DNA of 64,000 bases from NCBI GenBank assembly GCA_963724975.1, contig CAVRXB010000002.1:124001-188000 (forward strand), written 5' to 3'. The notes beneath the pieces were generated by a model. It saw only the letters and a list, made by a program, of their open reading frames with translations, made no database searches and had not been told where the DNA came from. Source of the stretch: CAIWHR01 sp963724975 (GTDB taxonomy: Bacteria; Pseudomonadota; Gammaproteobacteria; Burkholderiales; Casimicrobiaceae). Positions within the stretch are counted from its first letter, which is position 1. Every line of letters starts with the position of its first letter. A program made the position numbers and the translations under genes. Below, piece by piece: positions 44,615-52,250 of the stretch.

Positions 44615-45766
44615 ATGCCCCTCCATACGCGCGATCCGATTCTGCTGACCCCCGGTCCGCTGACCACTTCGCTGTCCACGAAGGCGGCAATGCTGCGCGA
44701 CTGGGGCTCGTGGGATTCGAGCTTCAATGCGGTGACGGCGCGGCTTCGCGCCAAGCTCTGCGATGTCATTCACGCGACGGAGACCCACGTGTGCGTGCCG
44801 ATGCAAGGGAGCGGCACGTTCTCCGTCGAAGCGGCGATCAACTCGCTCGTTCCGCGCGACGGACACGTCCTTGTGTTGATCAATGGCGCGTACGGCAAGC
44901 GCATGGCGAGACTCACGCAGATGATGGGGCGCCGATGCTCCACCTTCGAGACTCCCGACGACGTGCCCACCACCGCACAGGACGTGAACCGGCTGCTGAC
45001 GCAGGATGCTTCGATCACCCATGTCGGCCTCATCCACTGCGAGACCTCGACCGGCATCCTCAATCCATTGCCGGAAATTGCCGACGTCGTCGCGCGCCAT
45101 GGCCGACGTTTGATCGTCGATGCCATGAGCTCGTACGGTGCGCTGCCGATCGATGCGCGCACGACGCCGTTCGACGCGCTTGTCGCGGCGTCCGGGAAAT
45201 GTGTCGAGGGACCGCCGGGAATGGGCTTCGTGTTCGTGAAAAAGGGCGTGCTGGATCATTGCGCGGGCAACTCCTCGTCGCTGGCGCTCGACTTGCACGA
45301 CCAGTGGACGTACATGGAGAAGACGACGCAATGGCGGTTCACGCCCCCCACGCACATCGTGGTGGCGCTCGATGCGGCGATGGACCAGTATGTCGCGGAA
45401 GGCGGCCAGCCGGCGCGCTATGCGCGCTACGCGGCCAATTGCGCGACGCTCGTGAACGGCATGACCGCGTTGGGTTTCTCCGTGTTCCTGGATCCGGCGA
45501 TTCAGGCGCCGATCATCCTCACGTTCCATGCGCCGCCCGATCCGAACTACACGTTCGCCGACTTCTACAATCGCGTCCGCGACAAGGGGTTCATCCTGTA
45601 TCCGGGCAAGCTGACCCAGGTCGAAACATTCCGGGTCGGCTGCATCGGCGCGATCGGCCCCGACGAGATGCGCCACGCGGTCAACGCAGTTCGCGACACG
45701 CTCTCGGAAATGGGCGTTGCAAAGGTTGCCCCGGCCTCGGCCCCGTCGCGGCGCGCAGCCGCATAG
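44615..45766 (+). CDS. phnW: 2-aminoethylphosphonate-pyruvate transaminase
   Basis: A class V PLP aminotransferase that converts AEP and pyruvate to phosphonoacetaldehyde and alanine. The 383 residues show LLTPGPLTTS near the start, QGSGTFSVEA, VDAMSSYGALPID with Asp169 for the PLP nitrogen, and PLP Lys195 in ASGKCVEGPPG. It closes the transporter operon and feeds phnY and phnA on the other strand. Good ribosome site AGGAG before ATG 44615. No phnX phosphonatase is present, so the phosphonoacetate route is the evident exit. Confidence 0.94.
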   Translation: MPLHTRDPILLTPGPLTTSLSTKAAMLRDWGSWDSSFNAVTARLRAKLCDVIHATETHVCVPMQGSGTFSVEAAINSLVPRDGHVLVLINGAYGKRMARLTQMMGRRCSTFETPDDVPTTAQDVNRLLTQDASITHVGLIHCETSTGILNPLPEIADVVARHGRRLIVDAMSSYGALPIDARTTPFDALVAASGKCVEGPPGMGFVFVKKGVLDHCAGNSSSLALDLHDQWTYMEKTTQWRFTPPTHIVVALDAAMDQYVAEGGQPARYARYAANCATLVNGMTALGFSVFLDPAIQAPIILTFHAPPDPNYTFADFYNRVRDKGFILYPGKLTQVETFRVGCIGAIGPDEMRHAVNAVRDTLSEMGVAKVAPASAPSRRAAA

Positions 45767-45783
45767 GGCCTCTTACAGGCCCT
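45765..45783. terminator. Bidirectional stem-loop between phnW and the Rieske gene
   Basis: AGGGCCT (45765-45771), a 5-base loop, and AGGCCCT (45777-45783) form a perfect hairpin in the 19-base gap between two converging genes. T-runs are absent, so it is at best a weak intrinsic terminator or an mRNA 3'-end stabiliser for both transcripts. Confidence 0.5.
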
Positions 45784-45785
45784 AA

Positions 45786-47084
45786 TCACGCAACGCGAGT
45801 CAGCGGCCGCGCGGTGCCGCTTTCATCGGCGCCTTCGTCGGCGCCGCCCGAGCCCATTTCGCGCAGGTACCAGCGGATGAAGGCGTCGACGTTGTACTCC
45901 TTGATACGCGACAGCGGTCCCGGTTGGTAGCCGGTCGAGTCGACGCCCTTCTGCTGCCACTTGCAGATGTCCCAATCCTGCTCGTTCGTGAGGCTCCAGA
46001 ACGGCAAGAGCTTGTCGAGCGTGTAGTCCTCGCCCTCCCGGGCATCTTCGTGCACGAGCCAGTACCCTCGGATCCGGGTTGCGCGCGGTCCGCCGGGCAG
46101 GAGCCGTGCGGCAACTGCATGGTCGCAGCTCGCGTGAACCCAGAAATTGGGCATCGAGCGCATTCGCAGCACGCCGACGTCGGCGTCCTGGTAGCTGCCC
46201 ATCAAGGGGGCTACGCGCTGGCCGTCCATCGACTCGGTGTCAAAGCCCTCCATCAGGAGTGTGCGGTCTGCGGCATACCAGAGGCCGCGATCGGGGTCGG
46301 GGAATGTTGCGAGGCCACCGCGGGGATGCGTGATCGCCAAGCCTTGCGCCGCCCATTTCGATTCGGTCCGGGCGATCGCCGCCGCCATCTTCTGGCGGAT
46401 CGCCTCGGACGCGAAAGTCTCGTCGTAGACGTCGAAATTGGCCTTCACGTACTGGGGATGGCAGCGTGGGCAGTGAAAGCATTCGCGATTGTTCTCCCAG
46501 ACGAGCTTCCAGTTGGCTTCGACTTCGTAATCCATGACTTTCGCGATTTTCGCGCGGTCGAATCCCTGCGGCAGCGCAGCGGGCGCGAAAGCTTCGCGCA
46601 CGGGCGCGAACGCCGGCGGTGTTGCGGCGAGCGATACATAGATGAGACCCGCGCAAACTTCGGCGGCAACGGACCGCAAGCCGAGCGTCGACTTGTCGAC
46701 GCCTTCGTGCATGCCCTGGCATGCGATGAGATCGCCTTGCCGCGAATAGGTCCAGCTGTGATAGGGACACACGATCGAGCGCACGTGACCCGATTCGCTG
46801 CGGCAGAGCATCGTCCCTCGATGGCGGCAGACGTTATGGAACGCGCGCACCTGACCCGCGTCGTCGCGCATGACGAGGATGGGCGTGTCACCCACCGAAA
46901 GCGTGATGTAGTCGCCCGGTTTGGGGATCTCGAAGACGAACCCGGCAAACAGCCAGCCGCCGCGCCAAATCCGTTCGAGCTCGCACGCGTAGAGCGCATC
47001 CATGTGATAGAACGCTCGCGGCATTCCATGGCCATCCTGGCGCGTGGCCAAGAGGGCGTCGAGGTCAGGGGGAAGGACGGACAT
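45786..47084 (-). CDS. Rieske non-haem iron oxygenase, glycine-betaine-demethylase type
   Basis: A 432-residue oxygenase alpha subunit. The Rieske [2Fe-2S] ligands are Cys86/His88 (CRHRG) and Cys106/His109 (CPYHSW). The mononuclear iron site appears as WENNRECFHCPRCHP, a pattern typical of GbcA-like and choline-monooxygenase-like enzymes that attack N-methyl groups of quaternary amines. No reductase partner is in the window. It follows the second flavoprotein gene by 58 bases, with its own AGGAG site, and converges on phnW. Inferred role: oxidative removal of one methyl group, as formaldehyde, from a trimethylammonium compound; betaine or trimethyl-AEP are candidates. Confidence 0.85.
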   Translation of the reverse strand: MSVLPPDLDALLATRQDGHGMPRAFYHMDALYACELERIWRGGWLFAGFVFEIPKPGDYITLSVGDTPILVMRDDAGQVRAFHNVCRHRGTMLCRSESGHVRSIVCPYHSWTYSRQGDLIACQGMHEGVDKSTLGLRSVAAEVCAGLIYVSLAATPPAFAPVREAFAPAALPQGFDRAKIAKVMDYEVEANWKLVWENNRECFHCPRCHPQYVKANFDVYDETFASEAIRQKMAAAIARTESKWAAQGLAITHPRGGLATFPDPDRGLWYAADRTLLMEGFDTESMDGQRVAPLMGSYQDADVGVLRMRSMPNFWVHASCDHAVAARLLPGGPRATRIRGYWLVHEDAREGEDYTLDKLLPFWSLTNEQDWDICKWQQKGVDSTGYQPGPLSRIKEYNVDAFIRWYLREMGSGGADEGADESGTARPLTRVA

Positions 47085-47142
47085 CGTGAGCTCCTGCTGG
47101 GTGCGCGGATCGCCGCGAAGATCGCTCGGCGTCAGCCGTTGA

Positions 47143-49560
47143 TCACACGGCCATGATGGCCTTGCGATCGGGATCGTACAACGGTCGGATGTGGCGCACG
47201 GCCGGATGGCGCTGGCCCATCACCTCGACCGCGTATTCGCGAAGAACGGGCTCGTCCGCCGCGACATAGGCGCACAGGATGTTGCGGCCGACCGTGTAGC
47301 CGTAGCCGGCGCTCGTCACCCGGCCCAGCACGCGTTCGCCCGCGAGCACGATTTCGCCGCCGAACATGCTGATGTCGCCCGGGGCGGTAAACCAGTTGAG
47401 CTTCACCGCGGGCCCGGCCGCCTTGATGTCGGCCAGCGCGGCGCGGGCGAGGAAATCACCCTTATCGAGCGCTACGCAGAAGTCGAGGCCTGCTTCGTAC
47501 GGATTGTAGTCGGGCGTAATGTCGGAGCCCCACACAAGGTAATGCTTCTCGAGGCGCAGGCTATTGATCGCCCGGTAACCGACGTTGGCGATGCCATGCG
47601 GCTGGCCCGCCCGCCAGAGTTGCTCGTACAGGTGGAGCGCGTACTCCGTAGGCACGTGCAGTTCGTAGCCGAGCTCGCCGAGATAGGTGACGCGCAGCGC
47701 CAGCACCGGCGCATAGGCGACGTCGATCTCGCGTGCGCTCATGTACGGGAAGCTCGCGTTGTCGAGCGGCGCGTCGGTCAGCGCGCGGAGCACGTCGCGC
47801 GCACGCGGACCACAGAGGTTCAATACGGCTTTAGCGGACGTGTGGTCGACAACGGCGACGCTGCCATCGACAGGCAGATGGCGCTCGATCGTCGAGCGGT
47901 CGCGGATTCCGAGCGCGCTGCCTGTGACGAAATAGAAGCGGTCTTGCGCGAGCCGGGTAATCGTGACATCGGCCTCGATGCCGCCGCGCGCATTGCACAA
48001 CTGCGTGTAGACGATGGACCCGATCGGCCGATCGAGATTGTTGCCGGCGAGCCACTGCAGCAGCGCGAGCGCCCCGGGGCCGGCGATTTCGTACTTCGAA
48101 AACGAGCTCATGTCGATCAGCCCCACACGCTCGCGCACCGCCCGATGCTCGGCCCCCGTCGCGGCGAAAGCGGCGCCGCGGTCGAAGGAGGGAGCCTCGA
48201 CTTGCGCCGTACCCTCGGGAGCGAACCAGTTCGCGCGCTCCCAGCCGAACTTGTTGCCGCAGACCGCCCCTGCGGCATGCAACCTCGAATACAGCGGGCT
48301 GCAACGAGCGTGGCGGCCGGCGTCGGATTCGCTGTTCGGCCACGCGATGTGGTAATAGCGTCCATAGCTTTCGACCGCGCGCTCGTACATGAACGACTTG
48401 ACCGAGTGCGGCGCGCCGAAGCGTCGCACGTCGAACGGCCACAGGTCCATGCCCGGATCGCCGTCGACGATCCAGTTGGCCATCACCCATCCCGCGCCAC
48501 CCGACGCTGCGATCCCCGACGTGAAGCCACAGCACAGGTAGAAATTGTCGAGGTCGGGTGACAATCCGATGATCGGTTCGCCATCGGCGGTGATGGGAAT
48601 CGGCCCGTTGATCAACTCGCGTATGCCGACTTCGTTCAACAGAGGAATTCGCGCCGCGGCCGCTTCGGCGAGCGGCGCGAAACGATCGAAATTGGACGGC
48701 AGAAGCTCCGGACCGAAATCGGGTCGAATTCCTGCCGCGCCCCAGGGAACGGTGTTCGATTCCCAGCCGCCGACGGCGAGCGCGCCGGGTTCCGGTTTGA
48801 CGTAGAAGTTGTGGTCGGGGTCGCGTAACGAGGGCAGACCGGCGGGAATCAGTGGGGATTTTTCGGTGACGTAGTATTGATGTTCGACCGCACAGGCCGC
48901 CACACGCGTGCCGACCATGGCCGCAATTCCGCGACCCCACATCCCGGCGGCGTTGATGACGCACTCGGTGTCGATCGCGCCGCGAGCGGTGACGACGCGC
49001 GTCACACGCCGTCCTTGCCGTTCAATGGCAGTGACAGCAATGTCTTGCAGTATTTTCACGCCGCCGGCACGGGCGCCGGCAGCGTACGCATTCGTGAGGC
49101 TCGTGGGGTCGACGTAGCCGTCCCCGGGAATCCAGGCGGCGCCGACGACGCCTGCGGTCTCGAGCAGCGGAAACAAGTCCCGCGCCTCGCGTGGAGAGAC
49201 GAGGTCGACATGGAATCCGAAGCCCTTCGCCATCGTCGCCGAACGCTGCAGCTCCCGCCAGCGCGGTTCGGACGAGGCGAGGCGCAGGCTACCGTCACCG
49301 TGCCAGCCGGTCGCCTGCCCGGTCTCGCCTTCGAGCTTGCCGTACAACTCGGCTGAATATCGCATGAGACGCGTCAGGTTGCTGCTGCTGCGCAGCTGTC
49401 CCACCAGTCCTGCCGCATGCCATGTCGCGCCGTGCGTCAACTGCGCGCGTTCGAGCAGCACGACGTCGCGCTCACCGCGTTTGGCGAGGTGATACGCGAT
49501 GCTGCAACCGATTGCGCCACCACCAATGATGATGATTCGACACTTCGCTGGCACATCCAT
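47143..49560 (-). CDS. Dimethylglycine/sarcosine dehydrogenase-like flavoprotein (FAD2)
   Basis: An 805-residue paralogue of FAD1 with the same layout: DAO-type FAD domain (GGGAIG 13-18), linker, GCV_T and GCV_T_C folate domains. His48 in HGATWHAAGLVGQ is the expected covalent-FAD histidine. It differs enough from FAD1 to suggest a different substrate or methylation state. It starts a two-gene unit with the Rieske gene, and an operator like that of the GntR gene lies 56 bases upstream. Methyl carbon would end as 5,10-methylene-tetrahydrofolate; folD lies 1.7 kb away. Confidence 0.85.
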   Translation of the reverse strand: MDVPAKCRIIIIGGGAIGCSIAYHLAKRGERDVVLLERAQLTHGATWHAAGLVGQLRSSSNLTRLMRYSAELYGKLEGETGQATGWHGDGSLRLASSEPRWRELQRSATMAKGFGFHVDLVSPREARDLFPLLETAGVVGAAWIPGDGYVDPTSLTNAYAAGARAGGVKILQDIAVTAIERQGRRVTRVVTARGAIDTECVINAAGMWGRGIAAMVGTRVAACAVEHQYYVTEKSPLIPAGLPSLRDPDHNFYVKPEPGALAVGGWESNTVPWGAAGIRPDFGPELLPSNFDRFAPLAEAAAARIPLLNEVGIRELINGPIPITADGEPIIGLSPDLDNFYLCCGFTSGIAASGGAGWVMANWIVDGDPGMDLWPFDVRRFGAPHSVKSFMYERAVESYGRYYHIAWPNSESDAGRHARCSPLYSRLHAAGAVCGNKFGWERANWFAPEGTAQVEAPSFDRGAAFAATGAEHRAVRERVGLIDMSSFSKYEIAGPGALALLQWLAGNNLDRPIGSIVYTQLCNARGGIEADVTITRLAQDRFYFVTGSALGIRDRSTIERHLPVDGSVAVVDHTSAKAVLNLCGPRARDVLRALTDAPLDNASFPYMSAREIDVAYAPVLALRVTYLGELGYELHVPTEYALHLYEQLWRAGQPHGIANVGYRAINSLRLEKHYLVWGSDITPDYNPYEAGLDFCVALDKGDFLARAALADIKAAGPAVKLNWFTAPGDISMFGGEIVLAGERVLGRVTSAGYGYTVGRNILCAYVAADEPVLREYAVEVMGQRHPAVRHIRPLYDPDRKAIMAV

Positions 49561-49612
49561 TCGAGCGCGTCCCCTTATGCACCAATCGCGGCGCGCCGCG
49601 CGGCGACGTTAT

Positions 49613-50512
49613 TCAAGATTGTAAACAATCGACCACGCTGCCCCTTGAGGGCGCCGCGGCAAGCGCGCGAAGGCCCGGGTCGGCTGCGATGGCGCTCTGC
49701 CGCAACAGACAATCGAGCACGACAAGGCTCGCGTCGATCGTTACGACGTCGGGACCGCTGTCGTTTGCGATGAGCCGCGCCGCCATTTCGAGATCGACAA
49801 GGCGGTGCCCGACCACTTCGCCGTCCTGGCCACCCGGGGTAAAGTCGCGAGGCAACGCGAGGTCGTGTACGAAGATCGTCTCGCGCTGGAGCCCGTCTGG
49901 TTGGATGCGGCGGACACCGACGGCACCCATGCGCCGCGCGCGCCCGGCGAGCGACGGGTCGATTCCCGCTTCCTCCCACGATTCCTTGATGACCGTTTCC
50001 GCAATCGTGTGGTCCGCCGCAATGCCGCCGCCGACCAGGTTGTCGAGCATGCCCGGGTCGATCGACTTTGTCGCGCTGCGGCGGGCGAACCACATCGAGG
50101 TAGCGCCTTCCCCGTCGACCAGTCCGTTGACGTGCGCAGCGTAGGTGCGCACGCCGAAGTAGCGTGCGGCTGCGCGTTCGAGCAGGAACCACGGCGGCGC
50201 TCCGAATCGAGGTGCAATCGCATAACGTTCGTCGCGCCATGCGGTCAAGGCGCCCTCGGCGGCGAGCGCATGAGCGACGCGATCGAGGGCCTCGGTGCGC
50301 GCTTGCGCGTTGGAAAGCGAAGGCACGAAACGGATCGCGTCATCGTCCACGCGGAAGATGTCGGCAAACGCTCCGAGGCGCGCAGCACGATGGGCATTCA
50401 ACCATCCGGCCGCACGGTCGTCGACGCGCAGAGGGCGCAATGGCTCGTCGGAAGGCGCCAACGCGGAGGTGAGCCGCGCTCGAATCGCCGTTACAATGGC
50501 AGCCTCGATCAT
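49613..50512 (-). CDS. NUDIX hydrolase with DUF4743 N-terminal domain
   Basis: A 299-residue protein with an N-terminal DUF4743-type domain (about 1-120) and a Nudix domain whose box reads GGGIAADHTIAETVIKES followed by WEEAGI. Relatives include fungal and plant proteins reported to act on oxidised thiamine diphosphate, but the substrate here is unknown. The ATG at 50512 lies inside an inverted repeat shared with the divergent HAD gene. Its 3' end holds the operator for the downstream flavoprotein. Confidence 0.83.
   Translation of the reverse strand: MIEAAIVTAIRARLTSALAPSDEPLRPLRVDDRAAGWLNAHRAARLGAFADIFRVDDDAIRFVPSLSNAQARTEALDRVAHALAAEGALTAWRDERYAIAPRFGAPPWFLLERAAARYFGVRTYAAHVNGLVDGEGATSMWFARRSATKSIDPGMLDNLVGGGIAADHTIAETVIKESWEEAGIDPSLAGRARRMGAVGVRRIQPDGLQRETIFVHDLALPRDFTPGGQDGEVVGHRLVDLEMAARLIANDSGPDVVTIDASLVVLDCLLRQSAIAADPGLRALAAAPSRGSVVDCLQS
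49616..49631. promoter_or_regulatory. Candidate GntR operator, site 2
   Basis: AGATTGTAAACAATCG differs from site 1 (40465-40480) at only two positions and keeps the full ATTGT-NN-ACAAT core. It lies 56 bases before the FAD2 start, inside the last codons of the Nudix gene, and should place FAD2 and the Rieske gene under the phosphonate regulator. Confidence 0.7.
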
Positions 50513-50525
50513 CCGTCATTGTAAC
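50490..50525. promoter_or_regulatory. Inverted repeat with divergent TACAAT boxes
   Basis: GTTACAATG (50490-50498) and CATTGTAAC (50517-50525) are perfectly complementary across 18 bases. Each arm contains TACAAT, a good -10 box, pointing outward-to-inward on its own strand. The plus-strand box could serve the HAD gene; the minus-strand one lies only a few bases before the Nudix start, which would give a nearly leaderless mRNA. Alternatively it is an operator. Confidence 0.4.
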
Positions 50526-50527
50526 TT

Positions 50528-51217
50528 TTGCCTGCTTCTTCTCCGTTGAGCGCCGACGTCCTCGCCGTATTCGATCTCGATCACACCCTCGTACCGCACG
50601 ACAGCGACGAGGAGTGGGTTGCCTTTTTGGTCGAGGAGGGCGCGCTCGATCGCGCCCAATGGGACGCTGCCAATCGCGATCTCATCGCTCGTTTCAATCG
50701 TGGCGAGGCCGGTGCGATCGAATTCACCGAGTTCTACCTGTCGACCTTGACGTACTTCGACGACGCAACGCTTTCACGGTTGCGCGAACGTTATCTGGAC
50801 GTCAAGATTCGGCCGCGGATCGCGACCGAGGCGCGGGCGCTGGTCGAGCGGCATCGCGCGGCGGGCGACCTCATCATCGTCACTACGGCGGTCTTCCGCT
50901 TCCTGTCGGACCCCATCGCCGCCGAGTTCGGCATCGCCGATGTGATTGCAACCGAGGCCGAACGGCTCAACGGCCGCTACACCGGCCGGGTGTCAGGAGT
51001 GCCGAACACGCGCGAGGGAAAGTTCGAGCGTCTGCTCATGTATCTTGCCGCCCGCGGTCAGCGGCTCACCGATTTTCGCGCCATCTATGCCTATTGCGAC
51101 TCGATGAACGATCTTCCTCTGCTCTCGCAGGTGTCGAACCCGGTTGCGGTCAACGCCGACCCCGTGCTCTCCGCGCATGCGAGGCACATGGGTTGGCCTG
51201 TGATGCAGATTGGATAG
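50528..51217 (+). CDS. HAD-superfamily subfamily IB hydrolase
   Basis: A 229-residue SerB-like phosphatase. Motif I VFDLDHTL with Asp16 and Asp18, motif II in IIVTTAVFRF, a motif III Lys in TREGKFERL, and motif IV AYCDSMNDLPLL fit the IB class. Proteins of this group in Betaproteobacteria are annotated as phosphoserine- or histidinol-phosphate-phosphatase-like; the substrate cannot be assigned. Both likely starts are TTG (50528 or 50546) without a clear ribosome site. Confidence 0.82.
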   Translation: MPASSPLSADVLAVFDLDHTLVPHDSDEEWVAFLVEEGALDRAQWDAANRDLIARFNRGEAGAIEFTEFYLSTLTYFDDATLSRLRERYLDVKIRPRIATEARALVERHRAAGDLIIVTTAVFRFLSDPIAAEFGIADVIATEAERLNGRYTGRVSGVPNTREGKFERLLMYLAARGQRLTDFRAIYAYCDSMNDLPLLSQVSNPVAVNADPVLSAHARHMGWPVMQIG

Positions 51218-51235
51218 CCCTGGACTGGAGCGTCA

Positions 51236-52099
51236 ATGAGCGCGCGCATCCTCGATGGCAAGGCCCGTGCGGAACGTATGACGAACGACATCCGCCGCGC
51301 GGTGGCCGCGCGCGTCGCAGCCGGCAAGGCGCAGCCGGGCCTTGCCGTCGTGCTGGTCGGCGACAACCCCGCTTCGCAGGTCTACGTCCGCAACAAGCGC
51401 AAGACGACGGAGGCAGCTGGGATGCGCTCGTTCGCGCACGATCTGGCGGCGGCCGTCACCGAAGTGGATCTGCTCGATCTGATCGACAAGCTGAATCGCG
51501 ATCCCGCGGTGAATGGCATTCTGGTGCAGCTGCCGCTGCCGAAGCACATCGACGAGGAGCGCATCACCGAGCGGATCGACCCGCTGAAAGACGTCGATGG
51601 CTTCCACCCGTACAACATCGGCCGCCTCGTCCTGAAGCGGCCGGTGTTGCGGCCGTGCACACCCTACGGCTGCATGACGTTGATGAAGGATACCGGCGAA
51701 GATCTCGTTGGCAAGCACGCGGTCGTGATCGGGCAATCCAATATCGTCGGTCGGCCGATGGCGCTCGAGCTCCTGATCGAACGCTGCACGGTGACGATCT
51801 GCCACTCGAAGACGCGCGACTTGCCGGGTCTTGTCGCTCAGGGCGACATCGTCGTGGCGGGCATCGGCAAGGCGAACTTCGTGCAGGGCGACTGGATCAA
51901 GCCAGGCGCGATCGTGATCGACGTCGGCATCAATCGCAATGCCGACGGAAAACTCTGCGGCGATGTCGACTTCGTGGCAGCAAGGAAGCGCGCGTCGTGG
52001 ATTACGCCCGTGCCCGGCGGCGTTGGCCCGATGACGATTGCCACGCTACTCGCCAACACGCTCCGCGCGGCGGAACTGCAGGACGCCGCGCGAGGATAG
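51236..52099 (+). CDS. folD: Methylenetetrahydrofolate dehydrogenase/cyclohydrolase
   Basis: A bifunctional enzyme that oxidises 5,10-methylene-THF with NADP+ and hydrolyses the product to 10-formyl-THF. The 287 residues show YVRNKRKTTEAAGM with the catalytic Lys, GILVQLPLPKHID, PCTPYGCM, the Rossmann VIGQSNIVGRPMALEL and the C-terminal PVPGGVGPMTIATLL. TGGAG precedes ATG 51236. Its usual role is housekeeping, but close to two folate-linked demethylases it could also drain their methylene-THF. Confidence 0.95.
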   Translation: MSARILDGKARAERMTNDIRRAVAARVAAGKAQPGLAVVLVGDNPASQVYVRNKRKTTEAAGMRSFAHDLAAAVTEVDLLDLIDKLNRDPAVNGILVQLPLPKHIDEERITERIDPLKDVDGFHPYNIGRLVLKRPVLRPCTPYGCMTLMKDTGEDLVGKHAVVIGQSNIVGRPMALELLIERCTVTICHSKTRDLPGLVAQGDIVVAGIGKANFVQGDWIKPGAIVIDVGINRNADGKLCGDVDFVAARKRASWITPVPGGVGPMTIATLLANTLRAAELQDAARG

Positions 52100-52140
52100 C
52101 CGCTCGCGTCGACATCGGCCGCACGTTCAGCAGGTTACGT

Positions 52141-52250
52141 TCGCGCTTCGCGCTCCGGTATTCGCGCTTGGGGCGGGCCGGCGCGCTCATTAGGCGACCT
52201 TCGCGCTTCGCGCTCCGGTATTCGCGCTTGGGGCGGCCCGGCGCGCTCAT
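52141..52250. repeat. Two copies of a ~50-bp repeat, 60-base period
   Basis: Bases 52141-52190 and 52201-52250 are identical except for one or two positions (GGGCGGGCCG versus GGGCGGCCCG). The unit contains CGCGCTTCGCGCT. It fills the gap between folD and the aldehyde dehydrogenase gene, and the second copy overlaps the stop codon of the latter. Similar GCGCGAAGCGC cores occur at 20165-20540 and 41737-41774. Confidence 0.88.

Noticed and set aside
45786..49560. The Rieske-flavoprotein pair as a plain glycine-betaine operon unrelated to phosphonates
   Set aside because: Not excluded biochemically, but the shared operator and placement against phnW make an independent operon less likely; kept as the main alternative.
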